From contig CM056723.1 of the NCBI GenBank assembly GCA_029844215.1, forward strand, positions 2,688,980 to 2,752,979: a stretch of 64,000 nucleotides of DNA, written 5' to 3'. Under the pieces are notes generated by a model. It saw only the letters and a list, made by a program, of their open reading frames with translations, searched no databases and was not told the DNA's origin. Position 1 is the stretch's first letter. Every line of letters starts with the position of its first letter. The position numbers and the translations under genes are program-made. Below are positions 12,302 through 22,681 of the stretch, one piece after another. This stretch comes from Przewalskia tangutica. Taxonomy: Eukaryota > Streptophyta > Magnoliopsida > Solanales > Solanaceae.

Positions 12302-12524
12302 GAGGTGTTTGGTTGAAAAAAGTAGTGGAGCTTATGAGTGTCATAAACACTTATTCTATAAGCCCAAAATTTGGGCTCATGGGAGTAGAGCTTCTTTTGG
12401 CCTACAACTTTTTTGTTTTTTTTATACAAAAACACTTTTTTTATGGACAACAAACACCTAACAATTTTTTGATAAGAGCTCTACTCATATAAGCTCTTTT
12501 TAATAAGATGTACCAAACGAGCCC
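12302..12524. mobile_element. Second Tourist-like MITE, directly abutting the first
   Basis: Starts GAGGTGTTTGGTTG directly after the TTA shared with the upstream copy and ends TACCAAACGAGCCC, followed by TAA. The internal order of motifs (AGTAGTGGAGCTTATGAG, CATAAACACTTATTCTATAA, CTACTCATATAAGCTC) parallels the first copy. Confidence 0.65.
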
Positions 12525-12773
12525 TAATATTATCTATTGATAATGATTTTATAGGCATGCTACTGTCAGATAATTAGGATTTAGCGGTAAGGCTTTGAAT
12601 AATTCGGTATTATAAAAGAAATACCGAATACCAAACGGTATTAGTATCTCATACCGAACCCGAATTCCATAATTCTGAAATTTTACTCCCAAATACCATA
12701 CCGAATAACCGAAATTCTCGGTTCGGTTCGATAATTCAAGTTTCGGTTAATTATGCCCAGTTCTACTTTAAAC

Positions 12774-14340
12774 ATCTCCATAAAATCTCCATTGAAACCT
12801 TATCGTATGCCTCTTCTAAATTAACGATCTATACGACTATACACTTAATTTATGGTATTATTAATTACAAAATAACTTATTTCTTAGCCAATCGAGCAAT
12901 AATGCTTACTTATACAATACAATTGATTAACAAACTTTTAATAAAAATGTTCCCTTATATTGAGTAATTTTATGTATAATAATTTTCCATTATAATCGCT
13001 GCATAACAATCTCTTCATTATTAAGCATCATAAATGATTGTTACATATAATTTCGCGTAACTAACAAATGAATCAAACGATTTATGCACCTAGAGTTCCG
13101 TCAAATGGAACGATGGACGATGAATAGTCATTTTTCACATTAATTGCACCCATATCAAGTTTTACCTTTCCATTTAAGCTATAATTATAGTCTCCAAATT
13201 TTTTAATTGATAGCCATAATTGGCAAACTTCAGGCAGAAGCCTGTTTGTTGCTCCACTTTTTCTTCTTCGTATCGCTTCTTCTTAGAGAAATTATTACTA
13301 TCGTATGTACATTATAGATTTGGGTATGAAGTTCAGGATAGTCATGCTAGCTTCAGATAAAAATATCGAAAGTTTTGGTTTGGACTGCCAGACCAAAACT
13401 TCAGATGAAAATATCGGCCATTTGCTTACTTTCAAATTATTTAAAGTTAGATCTGACAAAACAAACTATGTATATAAACTTTAGACTCATGTGTCTAAAG
13501 TTGATTTATTAAGTAGATAAATTTGAAAATATTCAATAACCTTGGCTATATCTTAAATGGAAGTCCTGAAATCGGCTATATGTGCACTTCCCTTTATTTT
13601 CCAACCCGTTTATTAAGTTAGCCCAAACTTGGCCCATCTCATTTGCCACCAAACCCGTACGTCTAACTTCAAAGATCAGCCGTTAGATTAACAAGAAATG
13701 TAGATACAGTGGTCCCCGAATCTCACAATTTTCTAAACTAAATCCATAATCTGGGATGAAGTAAAGAATCAATAAATCGTTATCAAAATTTATAGAAAAT
13801 GACAAAAAATATTTCTCACATTTAAGATAGATTTTAAGTATGTACAAAATTTTGATTTGTTAAAAATTAACACTTTTAATATACATTACATTAAATATTT
13901 AGTAATTTGTGTTTGTGTTTGTTAAGTTTGACGAAAATAATAATAAAAAATAATCTTAAAACACAAAGACAATCCATTAAATATTAAAAGATATAACATA
14001 AAAATTACACTATATAATAAAAAAGATATAATTTTTTTTCAGAAACTATGCCTCAAAAAATTACACAAAATTTTAGAAATAAATAAAAAATGAATGTGAA
14101 TATCACTAATTTAAATCTAACAGACTTTAGTTTTTGGCATAACTTTAAAAAAACAAAAACTGTTATATGCACACTTAAGGGACTATTTTGAAGGTACCTT
14201 CGAACATAAGGGACCATTTATGTTAATTTCTGGAAGCATCCTGACCCTTAAATCTTAGGAACACTCTAGAACCTAACCCCCTTTTTCCACACACTATCAC
14301 ACCATTTAAGCCTCCATTTTCTACATCTCTAAGCAACGCC
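12774..14340. other. AT-rich intergenic region upstream of the FKBP gene
   Basis: I see no gene and no repeat with clear ends. The last part should contain the promoter and 5' UTR of the immunophilin gene. The text CTGGAAGCATCCTGACCC and CTAGAACCTAACC at about 14230-14280 lies at promoter-proximal distance, but I recognise no firm motif such as a complete heat-shock element. Confidence 0.4.
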
Positions 14341-14386
14341 ATTATTTAATTCAGTCAGCTCAATTTTGTTCTTGTTTGACGAAACA

Positions 14387-17300
14387 ATGGATGAGGATTT
14401 TGGTATTCCACCAGTAGATGGATTGGACGAAGACATGGATCTGCCTGACGACAGTCCGATCATGAAAGTCGGTGAGGAGAAGGAAATTGGAAATCAAGGA
14501 TTGAAGAAGAAGCTTGTTAAGGAAGGTGAAGGTTGGGATACTCCTGAGGCTGGTGATGAAGTTGAAGGTAATTAGAAATTTGCATATTACTCCCGAGGCT
14601 GGTGATGAAGTTAATTGGACTAATTTGCGAAGCTAAATATGAATTAGATTAAGTCAATACTTTAAAGTTTAAATTTAGATGTCCAGTAAATCTGAACTTT
14701 GTTATGCTAATGTGTTTTTTTGTGCTCACAAGTCGCAATGTAGCTGGATTAATTAATTGCAATTATATTATCTGCGATGCCTAAATTGCTGACGTTAATG
14801 AGTTTTTGCGCTCTCTAGAGTCATTGGATTAATTCTGAGCTCATTTATATGGTTTTTGGATTTATTAATTTCCAATTGTATTATCTACCTTGTGGTAAAC
14901 CTGAGTTTGTTCGTGTTACTGTGTTGTTTGATCTCACATTGACTTCGTTGGATTAATTTTGTGCTCATTGCTATGGTTTTTGGATTCATTACTTTCAAAT
15001 GTTTTATCTACCTTGTGGTAAACCTGAGTTTGTTCGTGTTACTGTGTTGTTTGATCTCACATTGACTTCGTTGGATTAATTTTGTGCTCATTGCTATGGT
15101 TTTTGGATTCATTACTTTCAAATGTTTTATCTACCTTGTGATAAACCTGAGTTTGTTCGTGTTATTGTGTTGTTTGAGCTTATGTTGGTTTTTTGCATTA
15201 ATTGCCAGTCCACTACACTGGGACTCTACTTGACGGAACCAAGTTCGATTCCAGTCGCGATAGGGGAGACCCGTTCAAGTTCACCCTCGGTCAAGGTTAG
15301 TGAACGTTCCTTAACTCTTTGTATTTGCTGGTTAATGGTCATTGAACAAACTTCAGTGATTTGATAAAACAAATGAAATTTACTTTGTCAGAGGTGACAT
15401 TTTTATGTTGTTTTGGATGTTCTGCTTCAAGGACTCTTTAAAACTATTTGAGCATTTCATGTATTATGATTGATTGCTCCAATAGAACCAACAACAAACA
15501 AACAACAACAAACCCAGTGTAATCCCACACAGTGGTGGGGTCTGAGTAGAGGATAGTAAGATGTACGCGGACCTTACCTCTACCTTTGTGGACCCTCAGC
15601 TGAAAAGAACATAATCAATGTAGGAATTCAAGGAAAAGAAGACAACAAGATATTATACTACAAACCAAATAAAGCAACACATATGAATACACACATAAGA
15701 GTATGAGTCTACGCGAAACCTATCTAGGGTCATGTACTCAGTGAGCTGACATTGCTCCAATAGAACTAGTACAGATAATGTGAGAGCGCGAATCCTCTTC
15801 TATTAAAGAGCCTCTAAAGGTTTAGTTCATATATGGTGATATTTAAAGCTTGTCCGGTAGTTTAAAGTAGGATTTTCAGCTTGTCGAGAAGGTATGAACT
15901 TTACAACGGTGATTTTATGATAACAAGAATCTGAAGATGTGGTAAAGCTGATCTCATTAGCAATATATGATAATAAGAATCTAATGGTCTTTGGCACTCC
16001 AAATTAGATCTCATCCTCAATCCTAGAGATTAAGGGTCGAGATTACGATGCTTTTCGAAGATTGCAAATAAAGAGGTGATTTGTTTGAAATCATATTATG
16101 TAAGAAATGGTATTAAAACCAACAAATACAGAATTTTTCATTATGATGAAGTCTCTATATCTATGTAATTAGCATTTTAACTGATGAATTAGATTTTGCT
16201 TCATAGTGGGAGCTTAGTACACCGGGTTGTCCTTTTAATTAGATTTTGCTTCAAGATTAAACAGATCACTTTTTCATTTCCTAATAGGACAAGTAATTAA
16301 AGGATGGGATCAAGGTATAAAGACGATGAAGAAAGGTGAAAATGCTATTTTCACCATTTCACCGGAGCTAGCTTATGGAGAGAGTGGTTCTCCTCCAACT
16401 ATCCCTCCAAATGCCACTCTACAATTTGACGTTGAATTGCTATCATGGGTGAGTGTAAAAGACATTTGCAAGGATGGTGGAATTTTCAAAAAGATCCTCA
16501 CAGAGGGGGAGAAATGGGAAAACCCAAAAGATCTTGACGAAGTATTAGGTATGTATTATTTTTTTCAGATCATAAAGGACTATGCTATATCTGTTTGGAA
16601 CAGAAATTAAGCATTTTCTTTTGCCTTTTGAAATTTAGTCAAATACGAAGCTCAGCTCGAAAATGGCACAGTGGTGGGAAAATCAGATGGAGTGGAGTTC
16701 ACTGTTCAAGATGGTAACATTTGATTTTTGTATGCCCCACAATGTTTTATTAGGTAAAAGACGCAGTTGTGTTTTGACATCCTTAATGGAACAGGTCATT
16801 TCTGTCCTGCTCTTGCTAAGGCTGTGAAAACTATGAAAAAAGGTGAAAAGGTCCAATTGACAGTGAAGCCGCAATGTAAGTGATACTTGCTAACAAGTGA
16901 CTTTGTAGTCATCTGCCGATAAGAGGGCTGTTGTTAACATGTCTGAGTTGTTTGCTGCAGATGGCTTTGGAGAGAAAGGAAAACCAACCTTGAGTGATGG
17001 AGGAGCAGTTCCACCTAATGCCACATTACAGATCAAATTGGAGTTGGTCTCGTGGAAAACTGTTTCAAATGTTACTGATGACAAGAAAGTATTAAAGAAG
17101 ATCTTGAAAGAAGGGGAAGGATACGAGAAACCCAATGAAGGAGCTGTAGTTAAATGTTAGTCACGGGAACAATTCATTAGTTTGTGCTTGTAAGTTATAT
17201 GAATACTATGATATCTGATGGTTGTTTCAATTTCCATATTACAGTAAAACTGGTTGGCAAGCTGCCAGATGGCACAATCTTCACAAAGAAGGGCCATGAT

Positions 17301-18697
17301 GGGGAAAATGAAGACAACCTTTTTGAGTTTAAGACAGATGAGGGTATGACTCCGAATACATTGTTATAACTACAGAGATTTTACGTTGTGATTTTTCGCT
17401 GGTCTATAATCCTTTAACTAATATTGATTGAGCTCTAATTTACCCTGAACAGAACAAGTGATAGATGGGCTGGATAGAGCTGTCATGACAATGAAGAAGG
17501 GTGAAGTGGCGCTGCTTATAATTGCACCTGAATATGCCTTTGGTTCATCCGAGTCAAAGCAAGATTTAGCTGTTGTTCCCCCTAATTCAACTGTGCATTA
17601 TGAGGTTGAGCTTGTTTCTTTTGTCAAGGTATGTGATGTTTTGTTTCTTTTTATTTTCTAACCTTTATTTATATGGCTCTGTTCTCTGGATCTATTCTTC
17701 AATCATATTCTCTTGTTGGTGGCCTGTAGGACAAGGAATCATGGGATATGAATACTCCAGAGAAAATTGAGGCTGCTGGCAAAAAGAAAGAAGAAGGGAA
17801 TGCACTGTTCAAGGCTGGAAAACACGCAAGGGCATCGAAGAGATATGAGAAGGTAGATATTTAGCTTTTACAATGTTGTTCAAAACTTGATTGGTGGGTC
17901 TTTTGTTTGTCAATAGCGAGAAGCTATTGTGATGTGCCAGGATTGCCTAACTGCACAGTTTAACAAATGCAGGCTGCTAAATTCATCGAGTATGATACCT
18001 CCTTTAGTGAGGAGGAAAAGAAACAGTCTAAAGCGTTGAAGATCAGCTGCAACTTAAATAATGCAGCCTGCAAGTTGAAATTGAAAGATTACAAGCAGGC
18101 TGAGAAACTGTGTACCAAGGTTTAGAACTCGAAACCTAGAAATCACCCCCTTAAAAATACTCATCCTTTAGTACCGATTCACTTGTTTACTTTTTTTCTC
18201 AATGATTGTTTGTGTGAGCTGTAGGTGTTGGAAGTGGAGAGTACAAATGTTAAAGCTCTTTACCGCAGAGCTCAAGCATATATGAACATGGCTGATCTTG
18301 ATCTGGCTGAAGTTGACATTAAGAAAGCTCTTGAAATTGATCCTAATAACAGGTATACAACCAAGTCCATTATATATTATACCCAAGCTGTCATATTTGT
18401 CAATCATGGTGCTGAAGCTTGTTCTCTTTTATGATATCAAGGGATGTGAAGCTTGAATACAAAGCTCTGAAGGAGAAAGTCAAGGAATTTAATAAGAAGG
18501 ATGCAAAGCTCTACGGAAACATGTTTGCGAAGTTAAATAAGCTGGATGCGGCAAACTCAGCTGTAAGTTTCAGACTTTAAAACCCCTTGATTTCGTGCAG
18601 CTATACTTCTTGTTCTGTTATTGACCCATGACACGGTGTTATGCAGAAATCTGCCCCCAAGGAACCAGAACCGATGAACATAGATAGTAGGGCATAA
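14387..18697 (+). CDS. FKBP62: FKBP62/ROF1-type multidomain peptidyl-prolyl isomerase with TPR domain
   Basis: FK506-binding immunophilin that acts as an HSP90 co-chaperone; in Arabidopsis the family modulates heat-stress responses. Exons: 14387-14567, 15209-15295, 16288-16548, 16639-16713, 16795-16875, 16961-17155, 17245-17343, 17453-17628, 17730-17852, 17973-18119, 18225-18352, 18442-18562, 18647-18697. All borders are GT/AG and they encode 574 residues, close to plant homologues of about 550. FKBP domain 1 (about residues 54-152) has an intact active-site pattern: VHYTGTLLDGTKFDSS, GQVIKGWDQGI, YGESG. Domains 2 (about 172-269) and 3 (about 290-383) lack the pocket tryptophan (EQVIDGLD in domain 3) and are probably inactive scaffolds. 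Three TPR units span about 402-520 (EEGNALFKAG, NLNNAACKLKLKDY, KALYRRAQAYMNM). The C-terminus has the Lys-rich segment expected of the calmodulin-binding tail. The start is the first in-frame ATG. Confidence 0.95.
14704..15195 (+). repeat. 123-bp intronic tandem repeat in FKBP62 intron 1
   Basis: Three near identical units begin with TTATCTACCTTGTG at 14881, 15004 and 15127 (period 123 bp). They contain AACCTGAGTTTGTTCGTGTT and TTCGTTGGATTAATTTTGTG. A partial and more diverged copy precedes them from about 14704. The last unit runs into the branch/polypyrimidine region of exon 2, whose acceptor is at 15208. Confidence 0.85.
15489..15750 (-). mobile_element. SINE of about 262 bp with 16-bp target duplication, in FKBP62 intron 2
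   Basis: Exact duplications ATTGCTCCAATAGAAC at 15473-15488 and 15751-15766. The plus strand starts with CAACAA-type repeats (the reversed TTG tail), followed by CCCAGTGTAATCCCACA, GGACCTTACCTCTACC and GGACCCTCAGCTG, so it is inserted antisense to the gene. It extends well beyond the shorter relatives in this window, with a 5' head on the minus strand reading TCAGCTCACTGAGTAC. This is the most complete copy of the family here. A separate SINE 3' fragment (GGGAGCTTAGTACACCGGGT) lies at about 16208-16237. Confidence 0.85.
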
Positions 18698-19909
18698 CTT
18701 AACTCAGACATGACATCAAAGGATCAGCATCATTTTCTTCACGGTTTGGATTAGATGTGTCATATCTGCCATGGAGTTCTTAGAGTGGATTTTGGGGAAA
18801 AAGTGTTTGTTGAATAACCTGACTGTAATTTTCCGATTCTGCATTGGTTATTTCGGATATTGAGTGGATCCTCCTGTAATAGAGTTTCCTAGATGAAATC
18901 ATCTTTGGTGTCCCATACTTCATTTATTGTGTGTTGTCCTTTAGTTGAGTGGATTAATTAAGGTTATTTGAATTGCTGTAGAAAAACCCCAGCTCCACTG
19001 CTGAGCAATGAATTGCAAGCAAAGATACTAGCAACTGGTTGGATCAAAATATGCATTTTTGTTCAGATAATGCATCGGCTGAAGACCTAATTACCTGTAA
19101 AAGCTAGCATTAAAGGTCCTAATGGCTGTTTGGTAACTGGACAAGAAATAGCATGCAGTTACTGTAATTTGATACGACACTAATGCGTGTAAAGGTGGAT
19201 AAAGGGAAAGAGTATTGTACCCTCTGTTTACAAGTTACAGATTAAAGTTGGCCTGCCAAACGCAATAATAGCTAATCAATCTTACGTGTAAAACTGCCTT
19301 GATCTTGGAGTTAAATTGAAGAGTTGAGGAAACAGCTACATCAATTTTTATTATTACGTGGCTCGCACAATTGATACAAGTTGTGTGAGGTTCATTTGTC
19401 TCACAAAAAAGTGGACTTAGATTTTATAATTGGAGTTTACAAACGGGGGATGTCTTTTTGATAGATAGAAAGAAGCTACACACAATCATGTGAGTTATGT
19501 CACAAAATAAAAAATTCATAACCAACTACCGAATTGGGTAGGTTTCAAGCCCCGCATCCTATTATTAGAAATAGTAATGGTTTCGAACAATAATAATTTT
19601 GTTTAAACTCAATGCATAGAACCATAATAAATTTAATGTATAGAACCATAATAAATTTAATGTTAAGAATCATATTAAATGTCTGGATTTAAATTCTAGT
19701 TACGCCTATGATTACTTTTATTGGTTCATTATTGACCTTGCACGATTAATAAATAAAGTATATATTTTATAATAATATTCATATTAATTGGTTTATAATC
19801 TCAATAATTTTGAGAAATGAATTGAAAATGAGTAAAATGGACAATTGACTTTAAGCAACTTTAGTCAAAACAAACGTTATAAAGGACTTTTGTATTGAAT
19901 CGAGATGGG
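18698..19909. other. FKBP62 3' UTR and intergenic DNA
   Basis: The first roughly 200 bp after the stop should be the 3' UTR; no certain polyadenylation signal stands out. At about 19615-19670 a short unit containing ATAGAACCATAATAAATTTA is repeated two to three times. No other gene is seen. Confidence 0.45.
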
Positions 19910-20053
19910 AATGAAAAGCCCAAATATGACAGAAGTTTAGCCCAACCCAAATTATTAAGGCCTTCAAAATGTTATTAGGGTTTTAGTTATCTCGGCTGAA
20001 AGTGGAAGAGTGGTGTGAGGGAGTGTTTCTTTGCGGCTTAGTTCTGAGCAACC
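19910..20053 (+). promoter_or_regulatory. RPS8 promoter-proximal region with telo-box and site-II-like motifs
   Basis: Contains TTAGGGTTTTAG (about 19976-19987), a telo-box AAACCCTAA in reverse, and the site-II-like phrases AAAAGCCCAAAT and TAGCCCAACCC just upstream. Plant ribosomal-protein genes typically pair these two elements to drive growth-linked expression. A TTCTTTGCGG pyrimidine-rich leader follows before the ATG. The transcription start is not placed. Confidence 0.6.
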
Positions 20054-22681
20054 ATGGGTATGAATCTGAACCCGCTGCTTCCCTTTACTTCCTTCTTCAT
20101 GTGCAATTTAATAGAAATAAAGATACGATTTTATTAATTTTAGTGATTTATTTATCGATTTGAAGGTATCTCACGTGACTCTATGCACAAAAGACGTGCC
20201 ACTGGTGGCAAAAAGAAAGCTTGGAGGAAGAAGAGAAAGTTAGCTCTATTGCCTTTTTTCATTTGCCTAAATATCTATTACATGGATCGTTCGATTCGGT
20301 GTATGTGACATATTTATGTGTACTAATTGCGTATACACACGGCGATTAGCAAAATACTGCTTGTAAACATATTGTATATGAATACACACATACTCATAAC
20401 TAGTTCATACAATGTACGTCTCAAAACTGTTTACATTTGTATTAATTAGAGATTGATATTAATGTTAACAAATTTTGAGGTTTTGTTATTGTTCCTTTTC
20501 TCATATTGATTTATGTTATTATCTGTTGTTTCTTTTTCCGTATTGCTTTTGTTTGCTTATTTTTTAGCCGGGGGAACAACCTCTCTACCTACCCTCCCCA
20601 TACCCCCACTTGTGGGATTACACTCCTCCCCAGACCCCAATTGTGGGATTACACTGTGTATGTTGTTGGAATTTTTTGACTTGTGAAGATTGAGATAATG
20701 GTGTCAGAGTGTTAGTTGGAGCAAGTGTTATGGAGTATATGTTGGGATAGTAGTAAAGGGAAATGATTTCCATGTGCAAGTGAGGAAGTCATTTGTCATT
20801 TTGGTGGAAAATGTACCAAACACCATAAAATGACTTCATTTATGCGAACGAGTTAGATTCCTTGTTATTCTTATTTATTGTTTCAAATGACTAAGTTGTA
20901 ATTATAGTACTAGTAATTTCTGTTCCAGTATTAGTGGTTCAGAATAGTGATTTATCGGAGTATACGTTGCTGCTCATGATTTATGTAGCTCGTACACAGT
21001 AGATATCTTAATAGTCTACTTCTCCCAGGGAAAATCAAACATATAGTGATTCTAGACTTGTAAGTTTTGGGAGATCTATATCAATCAAACAATCAACTAT
21101 GCATCATCCAAAAGGGGTCAGTTATAGGAGTTAATATTAGGTTATTTTCCAATTTTTTTATTATACATAGGGGAAAGGAAGAGGGTAATACACTATGGGA
21201 AATCAAACTGTTAACTAAGATAATGGAACAATATAATCTGCATTTGTATTAAATTGAATTGATGATTATGATATGAATGAGAATAAAGGACAAAATACTT
21301 TTAACAAAATGACTGCTATAAAAAATTATCCTTAGCATAGCTTATGTGAAAAATCTGTTGACGATGGCAATCCTGATTTTGTGTGGATCTGCTTTCTTAT
21401 TGTTAAAGGTACGAGCTTGGACGTCAACCTGCTAATACTAAGATCTCAAGTAACAAGACAGTCAGACGCATTCGTGTTCGTGGTGGAAATGTGAAATGGA
21501 GGGCACTAAGATTGGATACAGGAAACTATTCATGGGGTAGTGAGGCTACCACCCGTAAGACTCGTATCCTTGACGTGGTCTACAATGCCTCGAACAATGA
21601 ACTTGTTCGCACACAGACTCTAGTCAAGAGTGCAATTGTTCAGGTTGATGCAGCACCATTTAAACAGTGGTACCTCCAGCACTATGGTGTTGACATTGGT
21701 AGGAAGAAGAAGGGGGCTGCTGCTAAGAAGGAAACTGCTGAGGTAGCCAAATTTTGTTATGCTGTCTTCCATACTTGATTAACATCATTTGACTAGTAGT
21801 TGTTGATTCATTTCTACCTGGTATCCACAGCTCTCTCATTTTACTATCCAATCGTAATTCATCATGCCATGTTTATTATTACGGTGACCATGATCTACAA
21901 CTGCTTTGACATTTTTTGGTGTTTGAACATGATTTCCTCTCATGGTCAGAAATAACTTGCTTCAAGATTGAGAAAGAATAGATAAAGATAGAAAATATTT
22001 AAGTGAAGCAAAGATTGAGGTGCTACAACATCAAGAGGGGAATTCACTCCAAAGTGGGCTTTTGTTTTTGCTTCCTTGAACTGTGGAGAAAGATTTTTAT
22101 TGACCTTTCTCTTACATATAGTTTGATCCCTGTTCAGTCACATTCTGCTGTATCTAAGTAAAGCTACTAACTCCAGCAACTAATTATTTCAACTTTTATA
22201 AAAGTATCCTCTTATTTTCATATGTTGAGAATCTGAATGTCCAAAGTGATGACCGAGTAGTGACAGGCTGACAGCCTCCTTTCGGTATATGTTGATTATT
22301 TCTTTTGGTTGACACATGTCAGGAGGGAGAAGGTGCTGCTGCTGAGGAAACTAAGAAGAGCAACCATGTACTCCGAAAAATTGAGAAGCGCCAGACAGAT
22401 CGCAAACTTGATTCTCACCTTGAAGAACAGTTTGGTTCTGGTAGACTCTTGGCCTGCATCTCATCTCGGCCCGGTCAGTGTGGCAGAGCTGATGGGTAAG
22501 TTCCACATTCGCAACCCTGCTTCTCGGCCCAAGCCCCATGAGAAATGTTTTTGCATTTGTTACATTTAAATCATGATATTTGATTGCAATTGACAGGTAT
22601 ATCTTGGAGGGTAAAGAACTTGAGTTCTACATGAAGAAACTACAGAAGAAGAAGGGCAAGGCTGCTGGTGGAGCTGCTTAA
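20054..22681 (+). CDS. RPS8: 40S ribosomal protein S8 (eS8)
   Basis: Structural protein of the small cytosolic ribosomal subunit. Exons: 20054-20057, 20166-20238, 21409-21742, 22323-22495, 22597-22681. They splice in phase to 222 residues, the usual plant eS8 length. The first exon is only ATGG, with intron 1 after the first base of codon 2, a common layout for ribosomal-protein genes. Recognisable segments are GISRDSMHKRRATGGKKK, YELGRQPANTKI, RVRGGNVKWRALRL, TRKTRILDVVYNASNNELV, LLACISSRPGQCGRADGY and a Lys-rich C-terminus. A plant-typical Ala/Glu-rich insertion follows KKKGAAAKKE. Intron 2 (1.17 kb) holds a SINE at 20568-20669. Basic composition, codon continuity and all splice sites indicate a functional gene. 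Confidence 0.96.
20568..20669 (+). mobile_element. SINE fragment in RPS8 intron 2, with internal duplication
   Basis: TTG-tail SINE family in sense orientation (AACAACCTCTCTACCTACCC, then CCCACTTGTGGGATTACACT). The phrase TTGTGGGATTACACT occurs twice, about 34 bp apart, so the 3' part is internally duplicated. It ends TGTATGTTGTTGG. No convincing target duplication was seen. Confidence 0.75.

Larger units (their letters stand above)
10128..12765. mobile_element. Outer hAT-type element carrying several nested insertions
   Basis: The left end reads TAGGGGTGGACG and the right end, inverted, reads TAGAACTGGGCATAATTAAC; both are variants of the TAGGGGTGGGCAT ends of plant hAT MITEs, and both run into GGTTCGGT/ACCGAACC-rich DNA. 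Flanking 8-mers CTTTATAC (10120-10127) and CTTTAAAC (12766-12773) match at 7 of 8 positions, the duplication length of hAT elements. No transposase is visible, so it was non-autonomous. Most of its present length is later insertions: SINE 10251-10974, hAT 10303-10950, MITE 11127-11420 and Tourist-like 12037-12524. Confidence 0.6.

Noticed and set aside
15122..15364. 80-codon frame overlapping FKBP62 exon 2
   Set aside because: It reads exon 2 in the wrong frame and crosses the intron 1 repeat; the spliced frame gives the correct FKBP motif.
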